Assembly: GCF_003173055.1 (NCBI RefSeq)
Contig: NZ_QGLF01000005.1
Span: 310,001 to 374,000 of the forward strand
Reading direction: 5' to 3'
From: Zavarzinia compransoris
GTDB lineage: Bacteria; Pseudomonadota; Alphaproteobacteria; Zavarziniales; Zavarziniaceae
Length of the DNA: 64,000 bases
Numbering within the stretch: the stretch's first letter is position 1; every line of letters starts with the position of its first letter. The notes under the pieces are model-generated. The model saw only the letters and a program-made list of their open reading frames with translations, made no database searches and was not told the origin of the DNA. The translations under genes were made by a program, and so were the position numbers. Shown here piece by piece: positions 30,401 through 37,597 of the stretch.

Positions 30401-30742
30401 CAGTTCGTGGGCGAGCTTCGGCTCATAGGTGAAGGGGGCGCGTTCCGCCGTCTTTTCCAGGAAGAAATCGAAGGGATTGATGATCGCCAGTTCGGCGACC
30501 AGATCGACCTCGACCTCGAATTCCCGGGTCTTTTCGGGGAAGACCACGCGGGCGAGATAATTCGACTGCGGGTCCTGCTGCCAGTTCAGGAAATGCACGC
30601 TGGGCGTGAGGCGCAGCGAATAGCCGGTCACCGGCGTCCGGCAATGCGGCGCCGGGCGCAGCCGGATGGTCTGCGGTCCAAGATTGACCAGACGGTCGTA
30701 CTTGTAGGTCGTCTTGTGGTTGAGGGCCACCCTGATGGTCAT
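27419..30742 (-). CDS. Large DUF2126 protein with N-terminal transglutaminase domain
   Basis: A 1107-residue protein, first gene of the cluster. Residues 1-250 are a transglutaminase module with triad C180 ([12 protein letters not shown]), H229 ([10 protein letters not shown]) and D245 (GLDPTSGL). The remaining ~850 residues are the DUF2126 region: [71 protein letters not shown] and a C-terminal beta-rich part. DUF2126 resembles a glutamine-synthetase/ATP-grasp-like ligase region in some analyses, but its activity is unproven. ATG at 30740-30742 has GGAG upstream; the longer frame lacks one. Confidence 0.93.
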   Translation of the reverse strand: [1107 protein letters not shown]

Positions 30743-31067
30743 GCTCGCTCCGAAATCGCGGTGCGCGGGGCACCGGCACAAAAGACCAATGACACGATGC
30801 CGCCCGGCCGAGGGTCCGGGGGCGAAGTTTTGAAATTATCGTTGCCCCCGATTGAACCCGAAGATGGCCCCGGCGTCGAGGGGTGAACGTATCTTGTGCA
30901 GCGGATGGGTGTCTGCCCGTTCGTTGGTCAAAAGTGCCCGGATGCAGGGCGACACCGGCAGCGGGGCCGCCCTGCACCCGTTCTGCACCGCGCCGGCACG
31001 GGAAAGACGCGGGAGGGGCGCAGCGGCCTGCGCATCCGGCTGCCAGGGTCCGGGGCGGAGGTGGTTC
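30743..31067. other. Divergent intergenic region
   Basis: 325 bases between the divergent starts of the DUF2126 gene and the DUF4173 gene. It is less GC-rich around 30826-30845 (GAAGTTTTGAAATTATCGTTG), a likely place for one promoter, but no -35/-10 pair is convincing. No hairpin terminator, known operator or supported small gene is seen. Confidence 0.35.
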
Positions 31068-32513
31068 ATGTCCCTGCGCTTTTCCTTCTGGTCGCGGATC
31101 GGCCTTGCCCTGCTGCTGGCGGCGGCCGGCGACCTGTTCCTGTTCGGGCCGTTCTCGGGCCTTGCCTCAGCCCTGTTCGGGTTTTGCCTGATCGTGGCCC
31201 TGCTGGCGGCACGGCCGGAGGTGCTGCGCCACCGTCCGGCCCTGGGCGTGCTGGCGCTGGCCCTTCTCCTGCTGGCGGCGCTGGTCGAGCGGCCGGGGGC
31301 CCTGGCCGCCGTCCTTTTCGTGCCAGCGGTCGGGGCGGCGGCCCTGCTGCCCCGGGCGCCGGCGCGACTCGATGCCTGGCGCGGCCTTCGGGCCGTCGTC
31401 TGGCGCGGCGCGCTGACGCCGGTGTCGCTCGGCATCGCCCTGGCGCAGATCCGCGGGCGGCTGGGGCCGGGGCCCGGTTTCGGCCAGGTGCTGGGGCTTC
31501 TGGCCCTGCCGCTGGGGGGCGGCCTGCTCTTCCTGCTGCTGTTCTCGAGTGCCAATCCCCTGGTCGAACAGGCGCTGTCGGCGCTGACGCCCTGGTCCCT
31601 GCTGGGCGGGGTGACGCCGGGACGGCTGCTGTTCTGGGGTGTCTGCTTCCTGTTCGCCTATGGGCTGCTCCGGCCCGCGCGGCTGCGCTGGCGGGTGCGG
31701 CAAAGCCGGCGGCCGGTGGAATGGCCGGGGGTTTCCACCGCCTCGGTGCGCCTGTCCCTGCTGCTGTTCAACCTGCTGTTCGCCATCGAGAACACCCTGG
31801 ATCTGGCATTTCTGTGGAGCGGGGCGGCGCTGCCCGAGGGCGTCACCCTGGCGGCCTATGCCCACCGCGGCGCCTATCCGCTGATCTTCACCGCCTTGCT
31901 GGCCGGGCTTTTCGTGCTGGCCGCCCTGCGCCCGGGGACGCGGACGGCGGCGGATCCCCTGCTGCGCCGGCTGGTGGTGCTGTGGATCGGGCAGAATATC
32001 CTGCTGGTCGCCTCCAGCCTGCGCCGCACCCTCGCCTATATCGACGCCTATTCCCTGACCGAACTGCGCCTGCTGGCCCTGGTCTGGATGGCACTGGTGG
32101 CGCTCGGGCTCGGCCTGATCTGCTTCCGGCTGCTGGCCGGGCGCAGCGGCGCCTGGCTGATCAACGCCAATGCCGCGGCCGCCGGGGCGACCGTGCTCCT
32201 GTTCCTGCTGGCGATCGATCCGGCGGCGGTGGTCGCCGGCTGGAACACGCGCCACAATCTGGAACGGACGGGGCAGGGGGTTGCGCTCGACTGGGATTAC
32301 CTTGATCAATTGGGCGATGCCGCCCTGCTGCCCCTGCTCGCCCTGGAGCGGAGCGACGCCCCGGACGATATGCGCCGCCGGGCCGCGGCCCTGCGCCAGC
32401 GCCTGCTGGCTTGCCTGGAACGCCGGCAGGCGCGGCCGGCCGAGTGGAGTTTCCTGGGGGCGCGGCGCCTTGCCGAAGCGAAGCGCCTGATTGACCGGGA
32501 GGGCCGGGAATGA
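31068..32513 (+). CDS. DUF4173-family polytopic membrane protein
   Basis: A 481-residue inner-membrane protein with about ten hydrophobic segments spaced from residue 8 to 385, of the DUF4153/DUF4173 type. Typical text includes FLLLFSSANPLVEQALS-like LFLLLFSSANPLVEQAL, LLFNLLFAIENTLDLAFLWSGAALPEGVTLAAYAHRGAYPLI and a final charged cytosolic tail of about 80 residues (LIDREGRE). The YAHRGAYPLI motif is strongly conserved in the family. ATG at 31068 follows GGCGGAGGTGG. It overlaps the response regulator gene by ATGA, so it is part of a three-gene signalling operon. Function unknown. Confidence 0.85.
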   Translation: MSLRFSFWSRIGLALLLAAAGDLFLFGPFSGLASALFGFCLIVALLAARPEVLRHRPALGVLALALLLLAALVERPGALAAVLFVPAVGAAALLPRAPARLDAWRGLRAVVWRGALTPVSLGIALAQIRGRLGPGPGFGQVLGLLALPLGGGLLFLLLFSSANPLVEQALSALTPWSLLGGVTPGRLLFWGVCFLFAYGLLRPARLRWRVRQSRRPVEWPGVSTASVRLSLLLFNLLFAIENTLDLAFLWSGAALPEGVTLAAYAHRGAYPLIFTALLAGLFVLAALRPGTRTAADPLLRRLVVLWIGQNILLVASSLRRTLAYIDAYSLTELRLLALVWMALVALGLGLICFRLLAGRSGAWLINANAAAAGATVLLFLLAIDPAAVVAGWNTRHNLERTGQGVALDWDYLDQLGDAALLPLLALERSDAPDDMRRRAAALRQRLLACLERRQARPAEWSFLGARRLAEAKRLIDREGRE

Positions 32514-33247
32514 CAGTGATGGCGGCCATGGCCAAGCGCATCCTGATCGTCGACGACGATCCCCATATCCGCGAACTGCTGGCCTTCGCCCTGGCGAAGG
32601 CGGGCTATGCCCCTGCCGAGGCGGCGGAGGGCGAGGCGGCCCTTGCCATGGTCGCGACGGCGGCGCCCGACCTCGTCGTCCTCGACATCAACATGCCCCG
32701 CCTCGACGGGCTGGAGGTCTGCCGGCGCCTGCGCGCGGGCGGCGACCTGCCGATCCTGTTCCTGTCGTCGCGCGACGACGAGATCGACCGCATCATCGGC
32801 ATCGAACTGGGCGCCGACGACTATGTGGTGAAACCCTTCTCGCCCCGGGAAGTGGTCGCCCGCATCGGCGCCATCCTGAAGCGCAGCCGGCGGCCGGATG
32901 GCGCCGCCCCGGCGGCCCCGGCCCTCCGCCACGGCCTGCTGCACCTCGACCTGCCGGCCTGGGCGGCGACCGCGGGGGGCCGCGACCTCGGCCTGACGCG
33001 GACCGAGTTCCAGGTGCTGGCGGCCCTGGCGGCGGCCCCGGGCAAGGTCTTTTCCCGCGACGAGATCATCGACCGGCTGCACGGGCCCGGCTTTGCCGTC
33101 ACCGACCGCACCATCGACAGCCATATCCGCCACATCCGGCGGAAATGCGCCGCCGCCGGCCTCGGCGACGCGATCGAGACCCGGGCCGGCATCGGTTACA
33201 GGATCGGCCCCTGCCGGGGCGACGGGCCGACGTGCTCGCCCGCCTGA
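32510..33247 (+). CDS. OmpR/PhoB-family response regulator
   Basis: A 245-residue DNA-binding response regulator. The receiver domain (about 9-125) has acidic DDD 15-17, phospho-acceptor D59 in LVVLDINMP, the conserved Thr/Ser in LFLSSRDDE and the lysine in DDYVVKPFSP. A winged helix follows (about 140-235: LGLTRTEFQVLAALAAAPGKVFSR, DRTIDSHIRHIRRK). Layout resembles CreB. Start taken at the ATG overlapping the upstream stop; ATGs at 32519 and 32528 are alternatives. The histidine kinase gene overlaps its 3' end. Confidence 0.93.
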   Translation: MTVMAAMAKRILIVDDDPHIRELLAFALAKAGYAPAEAAEGEAALAMVATAAPDLVVLDINMPRLDGLEVCRRLRAGGDLPILFLSSRDDEIDRIIGIELGADDYVVKPFSPREVVARIGAILKRSRRPDGAAPAAPALRHGLLHLDLPAWAATAGGRDLGLTRTEFQVLAALAAAPGKVFSRDEIIDRLHGPGFAVTDRTIDSHIRHIRRKCAAAGLGDAIETRAGIGYRIGPCRGDGPTCSPA

Positions 33248-34791
33248 AGGATGCGGTCAAGCGCCGCTGGCCGCCCCTGCGCCTGCGCGCCATCCTGACC
33301 GCCGTCCTGCTCTTCGTCGCTTTGCTGCCGGCGCTCGGCGCGATTTTCCTGCGCGTCTACGAAAACACCCTGGTGCGCCAGACCGAGGCGGAACTGATCG
33401 CCCAGGCGGCGGTGATCGAGGCCGCCCTGCTGAACGCCCTGGGCGTGCCGCCACCGGCGCCGGCCGATGCCCCGGCCTATGCCCCCCGGCCCCTGACCAT
33501 CGACCTGAACACCATGGAAATCCTGGCGGAACGGCCGCCGGCGGTGGCGGCTGGGGCCGCCGATCCGGCCCTCGGGGCAGCGGCGAGGGCGGTCGCGCCG
33601 GTGGTCGAGCGGGCGGTGCTGACCACGCTCGCCGCCGTCCGCGTGCTCGATGCCCGGGGCGTGGTCGTCCTCGGACGGGACGATCTCGGGCTTTCCTACG
33701 GCACGGTGGCGGAGGTGCGGGCGGCGCTGGCGGGGGCGGCGTCCACCGTGCTGCGCCGGCGCGGCGACTACGAGCCGCGCTATGCCCTCGAAATGCTCAG
33801 CCGGGCGGCGGCGATCCGCGTGCATTACACCCTGCCGGTGGTCTCCGGCGGCGAGGTGCGGGCGGTCTTGCTGCTGTCGCGTTCGCCGCGCGGGCTGTTC
33901 CGCGGGCTTTACGACGATCTCGGCAAGATCGCGCTCGGCGTCGTCGCCGGGCTGGCCGTCATCGTCGCCGTCGCGGGCGTGCTGTCGCGCACCATCACTC
34001 GGCCGATCGACGCCCTGGGCCGGGCGACCGCGACCATTGCCGCCGGCGGCCATGTCCTGCCCGAAACGCCGCCGACCGCGGCGGTGGAGATCCGCGCCCT
34101 GTTCCACGATTTCCGCATCATGGCGGCGCGGATCGAGCAGCGTTCCAACTATCTCCGCGATTTCGCCCGGGCGGTCAGCCACGAGTTCAAGACGCCGCTG
34201 GCCGGCATCCGCGGCGCGCTGGAGTTGCTGGAAGACCACGGCGCGGCCATGACCGAGGCCGAGCGCCGGCATTTCATCGCCAATGCCCTGGCCGATGCGG
34301 GCCGTCTCAACCGGCTGGTCGGGCGGCTGCTGTCGCTGGCGCGGGCCGATATGGCGGTGGCGGCGGCCCCGGGTCCCGTCGATCCCGCCGTGCCCTGCCG
34401 GCGGGCGGCGGATGCCCTGGCGGGCGAAGGTTTCGCGGTCGAGCTGCCGGCCCCGCCCTGGCCGGCGGCGGCGATCGCGGAGGATGTCCTCGAAGCGGTC
34501 TTCTCCATCCTGTTCGAGAACAGCCGGCAGGCGGGTGCCCGCCGGGTAACCTTGGACGTCCGGGCAGCCGGGGGGATGGTAACGATCACAGTGGCGGACG
34601 ACGGCGCGGGGATCGCCCCCGGCGACCGCGACCGCCTGTTCGAACCCTTCTTCACGACCAGGCGGGCCAGCGGCGGCACCGGCCTCGGCCTCGCCATCGC
34701 CCGGGCTTTGCTGCGCAACGGCAGGGCCGATCTCGACCTGGTGTCTGCCCCGGCCGGGACCTGCTTCCGCCTGTCGCTGCCCGCCGCCTGA
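33232..34791 (+). CDS. Sensor histidine kinase
   Basis: A ~519-residue membrane kinase. First membrane helix about 19-41 (RAILTAVLLFVALLPALGAIFL), an extracytoplasmic sensing region of about 190 residues, a second helix near 230-250 (IALGVVAGLAVIVAVAGVL) followed by HAMP (SRTITRPIDALGRATATIA). The dimerisation domain holds H317 in AVSHEFKTPLAGIRG, and the ATPase domain has N-box ENSRQAG, G1 DDGAGIAP and G2 GGTGLGLAIAR. The start is inferred as GTG at 33232, overlapping the response regulator by 16 bases. It shares the CreC-like layout; signal unknown. It converges on hemN with four bases between stops. Confidence 0.92.
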   Translation: MLARLKDAVKRRWPPLRLRAILTAVLLFVALLPALGAIFLRVYENTLVRQTEAELIAQAAVIEAALLNALGVPPPAPADAPAYAPRPLTIDLNTMEILAERPPAVAAGAADPALGAAARAVAPVVERAVLTTLAAVRVLDARGVVVLGRDDLGLSYGTVAEVRAALAGAASTVLRRRGDYEPRYALEMLSRAAAIRVHYTLPVVSGGEVRAVLLLSRSPRGLFRGLYDDLGKIALGVVAGLAVIVAVAGVLSRTITRPIDALGRATATIAAGGHVLPETPPTAAVEIRALFHDFRIMAARIEQRSNYLRDFARAVSHEFKTPLAGIRGALELLEDHGAAMTEAERRHFIANALADAGRLNRLVGRLLSLARADMAVAAAPGPVDPAVPCRRAADALAGEGFAVELPAPPWPAAAIAEDVLEAVFSILFENSRQAGARRVTLDVRAAGGMVTITVADDGAGIAPGDRDRLFEPFFTTRRASGGTGLGLAIARALLRNGRADLDLVSAPAGTCFRLSLPAA

Positions 34792-34795
34792 ACCT

Positions 34796-36130
34796 TCAGG
34801 CGGCGCGGCCGGCCAGCGGCTCGGGGGCGGTGAAGCGGTCGTCGAAACAGGCGGCGATCTTCTGCACCAGGGCGCGGGCCTCGGGTGGGATGGCGACACG
34901 GCGGCCCCTGATCTCGACCTCGTCGCCGAGGGCGGCCAGCCGCGGCCAGGCGTCGCCGACCAGGGCGGGATCGAGGCGCAGCTGGGCGGCGACATGATCG
35001 ACATCGACCTGGTAATCGCACATCAGGCGTTCGATCACGCTGCGGCGCAGGCGGTCGGCGGCCGACAGGGCGAAGCCCCGGGCGGTCGCGAACAGGCCCT
35101 GGCCGACCGCCTTGTGCCAGGCGGTGACGTCGGGCGTGTTCTGGACATAGCCGCCGGGCAATTCGCCGATCGACGACGGGCCGAGGCCGATCAGGACCCC
35201 GGCGTCGTCGGTGGTGTAACCCTGGAAATTGCGGTGCAGCCGGCCGGTGGCGGCGGCCCGGGCCAGCGTATCCTCCGGCCGGGCGAAATGGTCGAGGCCG
35301 ATCGCCTCATAGCCGGCGGCGACGATCATGTCGAAGGCGGTGCTGGCCTGGGCGTGGCGGGCGGCGGCGTCCGGCAGGCTTTCGACCGGGATCAGGCGCT
35401 GGTGCGGCTTCATCTGCGGGACATGGGCATAGCCGAACAGGGCGATGCGGTCGGGCGCGAGGCTGAGGATGGCGCGCACCGTTTCGCGCAGGCCCTCGAC
35501 CGTCTGCCAGGGCAGGCCGTGGACGAGGTCGATGTTGATCGACTGCACGCCGCGCCGGCGCAGGCCCTCGACCGCGCGGGCGATCACGGTGAAGGGCTGG
35601 ATGCGGTTGATCGCCCGCTGGACCCGGGGATCGAGGTCCTGGCAGCCGATGCTGGCCCGGGTCATGCCGGCGGCGGCCCAGGCGTCGAGCTTGCGCTCGT
35701 CGAGGTCGCGGGGGTCGATCTCGACCGCGATCTCGGTCCCGGCGTCGATGACGAAGCGGTTGTGCAGGCTGCGCATCAGGTGGCCGATGTCCTGCGGGCT
35801 CATGATCGTCGGGCTGCCGCCGCCGAAATGGAGATGGGCGATGCGCGCCCGCCGGCCCAGGCTTTCGGCGACCAGGCTGGCCTCGGTGGCGACGGCGGTA
35901 ACATAGCGTGTTACCGGTGCCGCCCGGTTCATCACCTTGGTGTGACAGCCGCAGAACCAGCACAGCGAGTCGCAATAGGGTACATGGATGTACAGCGACA
36001 GGTCCCGGTCCTCGGGCAGGCGGTACAGCCAGTCCGCATAGGTCTCGCCATCGATGCCGGCATGGAAATGCGGCGCGGTGGGGAAGCTGGTGTAGCGCGG
36101 AAAGCGCGCAGTGAGATGTGTGTCGGCCAT
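34796..36130 (-). CDS. hemN: Oxygen-independent coproporphyrinogen III oxidase
   Basis: A 444-residue radical-SAM enzyme decarboxylating coproporphyrinogen III to protoporphyrinogen IX when oxygen is absent. The [4Fe-4S] motif C53-x3-C57-x2-C60 is in YCDSLCWFCGCHTK, followed by HLHFGGGSPTIMSPQD, EIDPRDLD, SIGCQDLDPRVQRAINRIQP, DLVHGLPWQT and a HemN C-terminal domain with GLGPSSIGELPGGYVQN. Length matches true HemN rather than HemW. Start ATG at 36128-36130, beginning MADTHLTARFPRYTSFPTAP. Two FNR-type boxes lie 35 and about 93 bases upstream, so oxygen control is likely. Confidence 0.95.
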   Translation of the reverse strand: MADTHLTARFPRYTSFPTAPHFHAGIDGETYADWLYRLPEDRDLSLYIHVPYCDSLCWFCGCHTKVMNRAAPVTRYVTAVATEASLVAESLGRRARIAHLHFGGGSPTIMSPQDIGHLMRSLHNRFVIDAGTEIAVEIDPRDLDERKLDAWAAAGMTRASIGCQDLDPRVQRAINRIQPFTVIARAVEGLRRRGVQSINIDLVHGLPWQTVEGLRETVRAILSLAPDRIALFGYAHVPQMKPHQRLIPVESLPDAAARHAQASTAFDMIVAAGYEAIGLDHFARPEDTLARAAATGRLHRNFQGYTTDDAGVLIGLGPSSIGELPGGYVQNTPDVTAWHKAVGQGLFATARGFALSAADRLRRSVIERLMCDYQVDVDHVAAQLRLDPALVGDAWPRLAALGDEVEIRGRRVAIPPEARALVQKIAACFDDRFTAPEPLAGRAA

Positions 36131-36164
36131 GACACGATGAAACGCCCGCTGCCCTTTTCTTGCT

Positions 36165-36178
36165 TTGATCCAGGTCAA
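36165..36178. promoter_or_regulatory. FNR-type box in the hemN-ompW intergenic region, proximal to hemN
   Basis: TTGAT-CCAG-GTCAA matches the FNR/FixK/FnrL consensus TTGAT-N4-ATCAA with one change. It lies 35 bases upstream of the hemN start. Confidence 0.75.
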
Positions 36179-36222
36179 GATTGCGGAACGCCCCTGGTCC
36201 ATTTCGTCGCAGCCGCAAGGGA

Positions 36223-36236
36223 TTGACCTTAATCAA
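36223..36236. promoter_or_regulatory. Second FNR-type box in the hemN-ompW intergenic region
   Basis: TTGAC-CTTA-ATCAA also matches the FNR consensus with one change. It is 77 bases upstream of ompW and 93 bases upstream of hemN; centres of the two boxes are 58 bases apart. Confidence 0.72.
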
Positions 36237-36312
36237 CGCTTAACCCTGGTGCGGGGGGCACTGTCAATCCCGCAGGTGACGCCGTGACGCCGTCGCCAAG
36301 GAGGGAAGAGCA

Positions 36313-36960
36313 ATGCTGAAGATGTTGAAGGCCGGCCTGCCGGCGGCCGCAGTCCTCGCCGCCGGTCTTGCGGGCGGCCTGATCCAGACGACCGGTGCCC
36401 AGGCGGCCGAACAGAGCCCCTGGATGGTGCGCGGCCGGGCGCTGATCGTGCTGCCCGAGGAAAACCTGGACAAGATCAACCCGGTTCTCGGGCCGAGCAC
36501 CGACGTCTCGATCGACGACTCCGTGGTGCCCGAACTCGACATCACCTATTTCTTCACCAAGAATATCGCGGTCGAACTGATCCTGGGCACGACGCCCCAC
36601 GACGTGAAGGTGACCGGGCCGGACGTCGACCTCGGCAGCGTCTGGCTGCTGCCGCCGACCCTGACGGTGCAGTATCACTTCGCGCCCGAGGCGAAGATCC
36701 GCCCCTATCTGGGCGTCGGCGTGAACTACACGATCTTCTACGGCAAGGACGAGCCGTCGGGCACCACGGTCGACTACGACAATAATTTCGGCTGGGCCCT
36801 GCAGGCCGGCGTCGATTTCGCCATCGACGACCATTGGGCGCTGAATGTCGACGTGAAGCAGATCTTCCTGTCGACCGACGTGAAGGTGAACGGCGCGGTC
36901 AAGGCCGATGTCGACATCAACCCCCTGCTGGTCGGCCTCGGCGTCGGCTATCGCTTCTGA
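36313..36960 (+). CDS. ompW: OmpW family outer-membrane protein
   Basis: A 215-residue eight-stranded barrel porin. The signal peptide spans about 1-34 (GGLIQTTGAQA|AEQSP). WMVRGRALIVLPEE, VPELDITYFFTKNIAVELILG, LPPTLTVQYHF, IRPYLGVGVNYTIFY and the terminal LLVGLGVGYRF are family motifs. OmpW forms a narrow hydrophobic channel linked to stress and anaerobic survival in enterobacteria. The ATG at 36313 has AGGAGGG upstream. It is divergent from hemN, sharing two FNR-type boxes, which fits the FNR control known for ompW elsewhere. Confidence 0.93.
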   Translation: MLKMLKAGLPAAAVLAAGLAGGLIQTTGAQAAEQSPWMVRGRALIVLPEENLDKINPVLGPSTDVSIDDSVVPELDITYFFTKNIAVELILGTTPHDVKVTGPDVDLGSVWLLPPTLTVQYHFAPEAKIRPYLGVGVNYTIFYGKDEPSGTTVDYDNNFGWALQAGVDFAIDDHWALNVDVKQIFLSTDVKVNGAVKADVDINPLLVGLGVGYRF

Positions 36961-37025
36961 TCACTCGAGAGGCGAAACGCCGGACGGTTTCCTCCCATCC
37001 CTGCCGCCCGCGCGGCTCTCTCGGC

Positions 37026-37053
37026 AAGCGGCCCTTCGGGGCCGCTTTTTTTG
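37026..37053 (+). terminator. Rho-independent terminator after ompW
   Basis: Stem AAGCGGCCC (37026-37034) / GGGCCGCTT (37039-37047) with a stable TTCG tetraloop, then a run of seven T. Confidence 0.92.
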
Positions 37054-37118
37054 CGTGGCCGGCATGGCCCGGGATTGGACCAAGGTGGGGGAAGAATCTG
37101 CTGCCGCCGCGAAATTGA

Positions 37119-37137
37119 AATATTGCAGTGCAATATT
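37119..37137. promoter_or_regulatory. 19-bp palindrome, possible PhaR-type operator
   Basis: AATATTGCA-G-TGCAATATT is perfectly palindromic around one base. It contains TGC-N3-GCA, the core recognised by the polyhydroxyalkanoate regulator PhaR in alphaproteobacteria. It lies 151 bases upstream of the 65-residue gene start. Chance is unlikely in DNA this GC-rich, but the regulator assignment is inference. Confidence 0.5.
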
Positions 37138-37288
37138 CCCCTGTGCGAAAGTTTTCTGGAACCCATCCAAGGCCGGTGGGTTTATCTGGGGAAGCCGGGA
37201 AGTGGGGCAGCGATCCTGTCCTTGATCCGGGCTTGGGGCGCCGGTCCCCTCCTTGGCTGGCGAAGGCTTGGATATTCGAGACTCTGAA

Positions 37289-37486
37289 ATGATCATCGAA
37301 CTGAAGCAGAATGACCGCGTGCTGGCGACCGACGTCGTGACCGCCACCGAGACGTTCGAGGCCCGCCACCTCCGCTGGGCCGAGCGCAAGGCCCGCGAAC
37401 TGGCCCTGGAAGGCGAATATGAAGTCGCCCTGAAGACCCTGGCCGGCTCGGTCTGGGCGCATCAGAGCGTCGCGCACGCCGCCTGA
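37289..37486 (+). CDS. Small protein of unknown function
   Basis: A 65-residue cytosolic protein beginning MIIELKQNDRVLATDVVTAT, with a helical arginine/glutamate-rich centre (EARHLRWAERKARELALEGE) and an alanine-rich end. No domain recognised. Codon usage is typical of the region. The ATG at 37289 is preceded by GAGACTCTGAA; a TTG at 37253 would add 12 residues. It is framed by a 19-bp palindrome upstream and a bidirectional terminator downstream, which supports it being a real transcription unit. Confidence 0.65.
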   Translation: MIIELKQNDRVLATDVVTATETFEARHLRWAERKARELALEGEYEVALKTLAGSVWAHQSVAHAA

Positions 37487-37548
37487 TCGATCTCAGGGTC
37501 TGATCCCACTCAGGGCTTGCCGGCGCCCCCCAGGGGTGGCCGGCTGCG

Positions 37549-37586
37549 AAAAGGGCTGTGCGGCTTGGGTGCCGGGCAGCCCTTTT
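37549..37586. terminator. Bidirectional terminator between convergent genes
   Basis: Stem AAAAGGGCTG (37549-37558) / CAGCCCTTTT (37577-37586), with an inner CGGC/GCCG stem in the loop. T-runs follow in both directions; it separates the stops at 37486 (+) and 37598 (-). Confidence 0.8.
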
Positions 37587-37597
37587 GCCTTAAATGT

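Noticed and set aside
28010-30886. A 958-codon open frame on the plus strand opposite the DUF2126 gene
   Set aside because: It is an antisense by-product of high GC third positions: low-complexity text rich in Gly, Arg, Val, Asp and His, no domain, no ribosome site, and the other strand has clear catalytic motifs.
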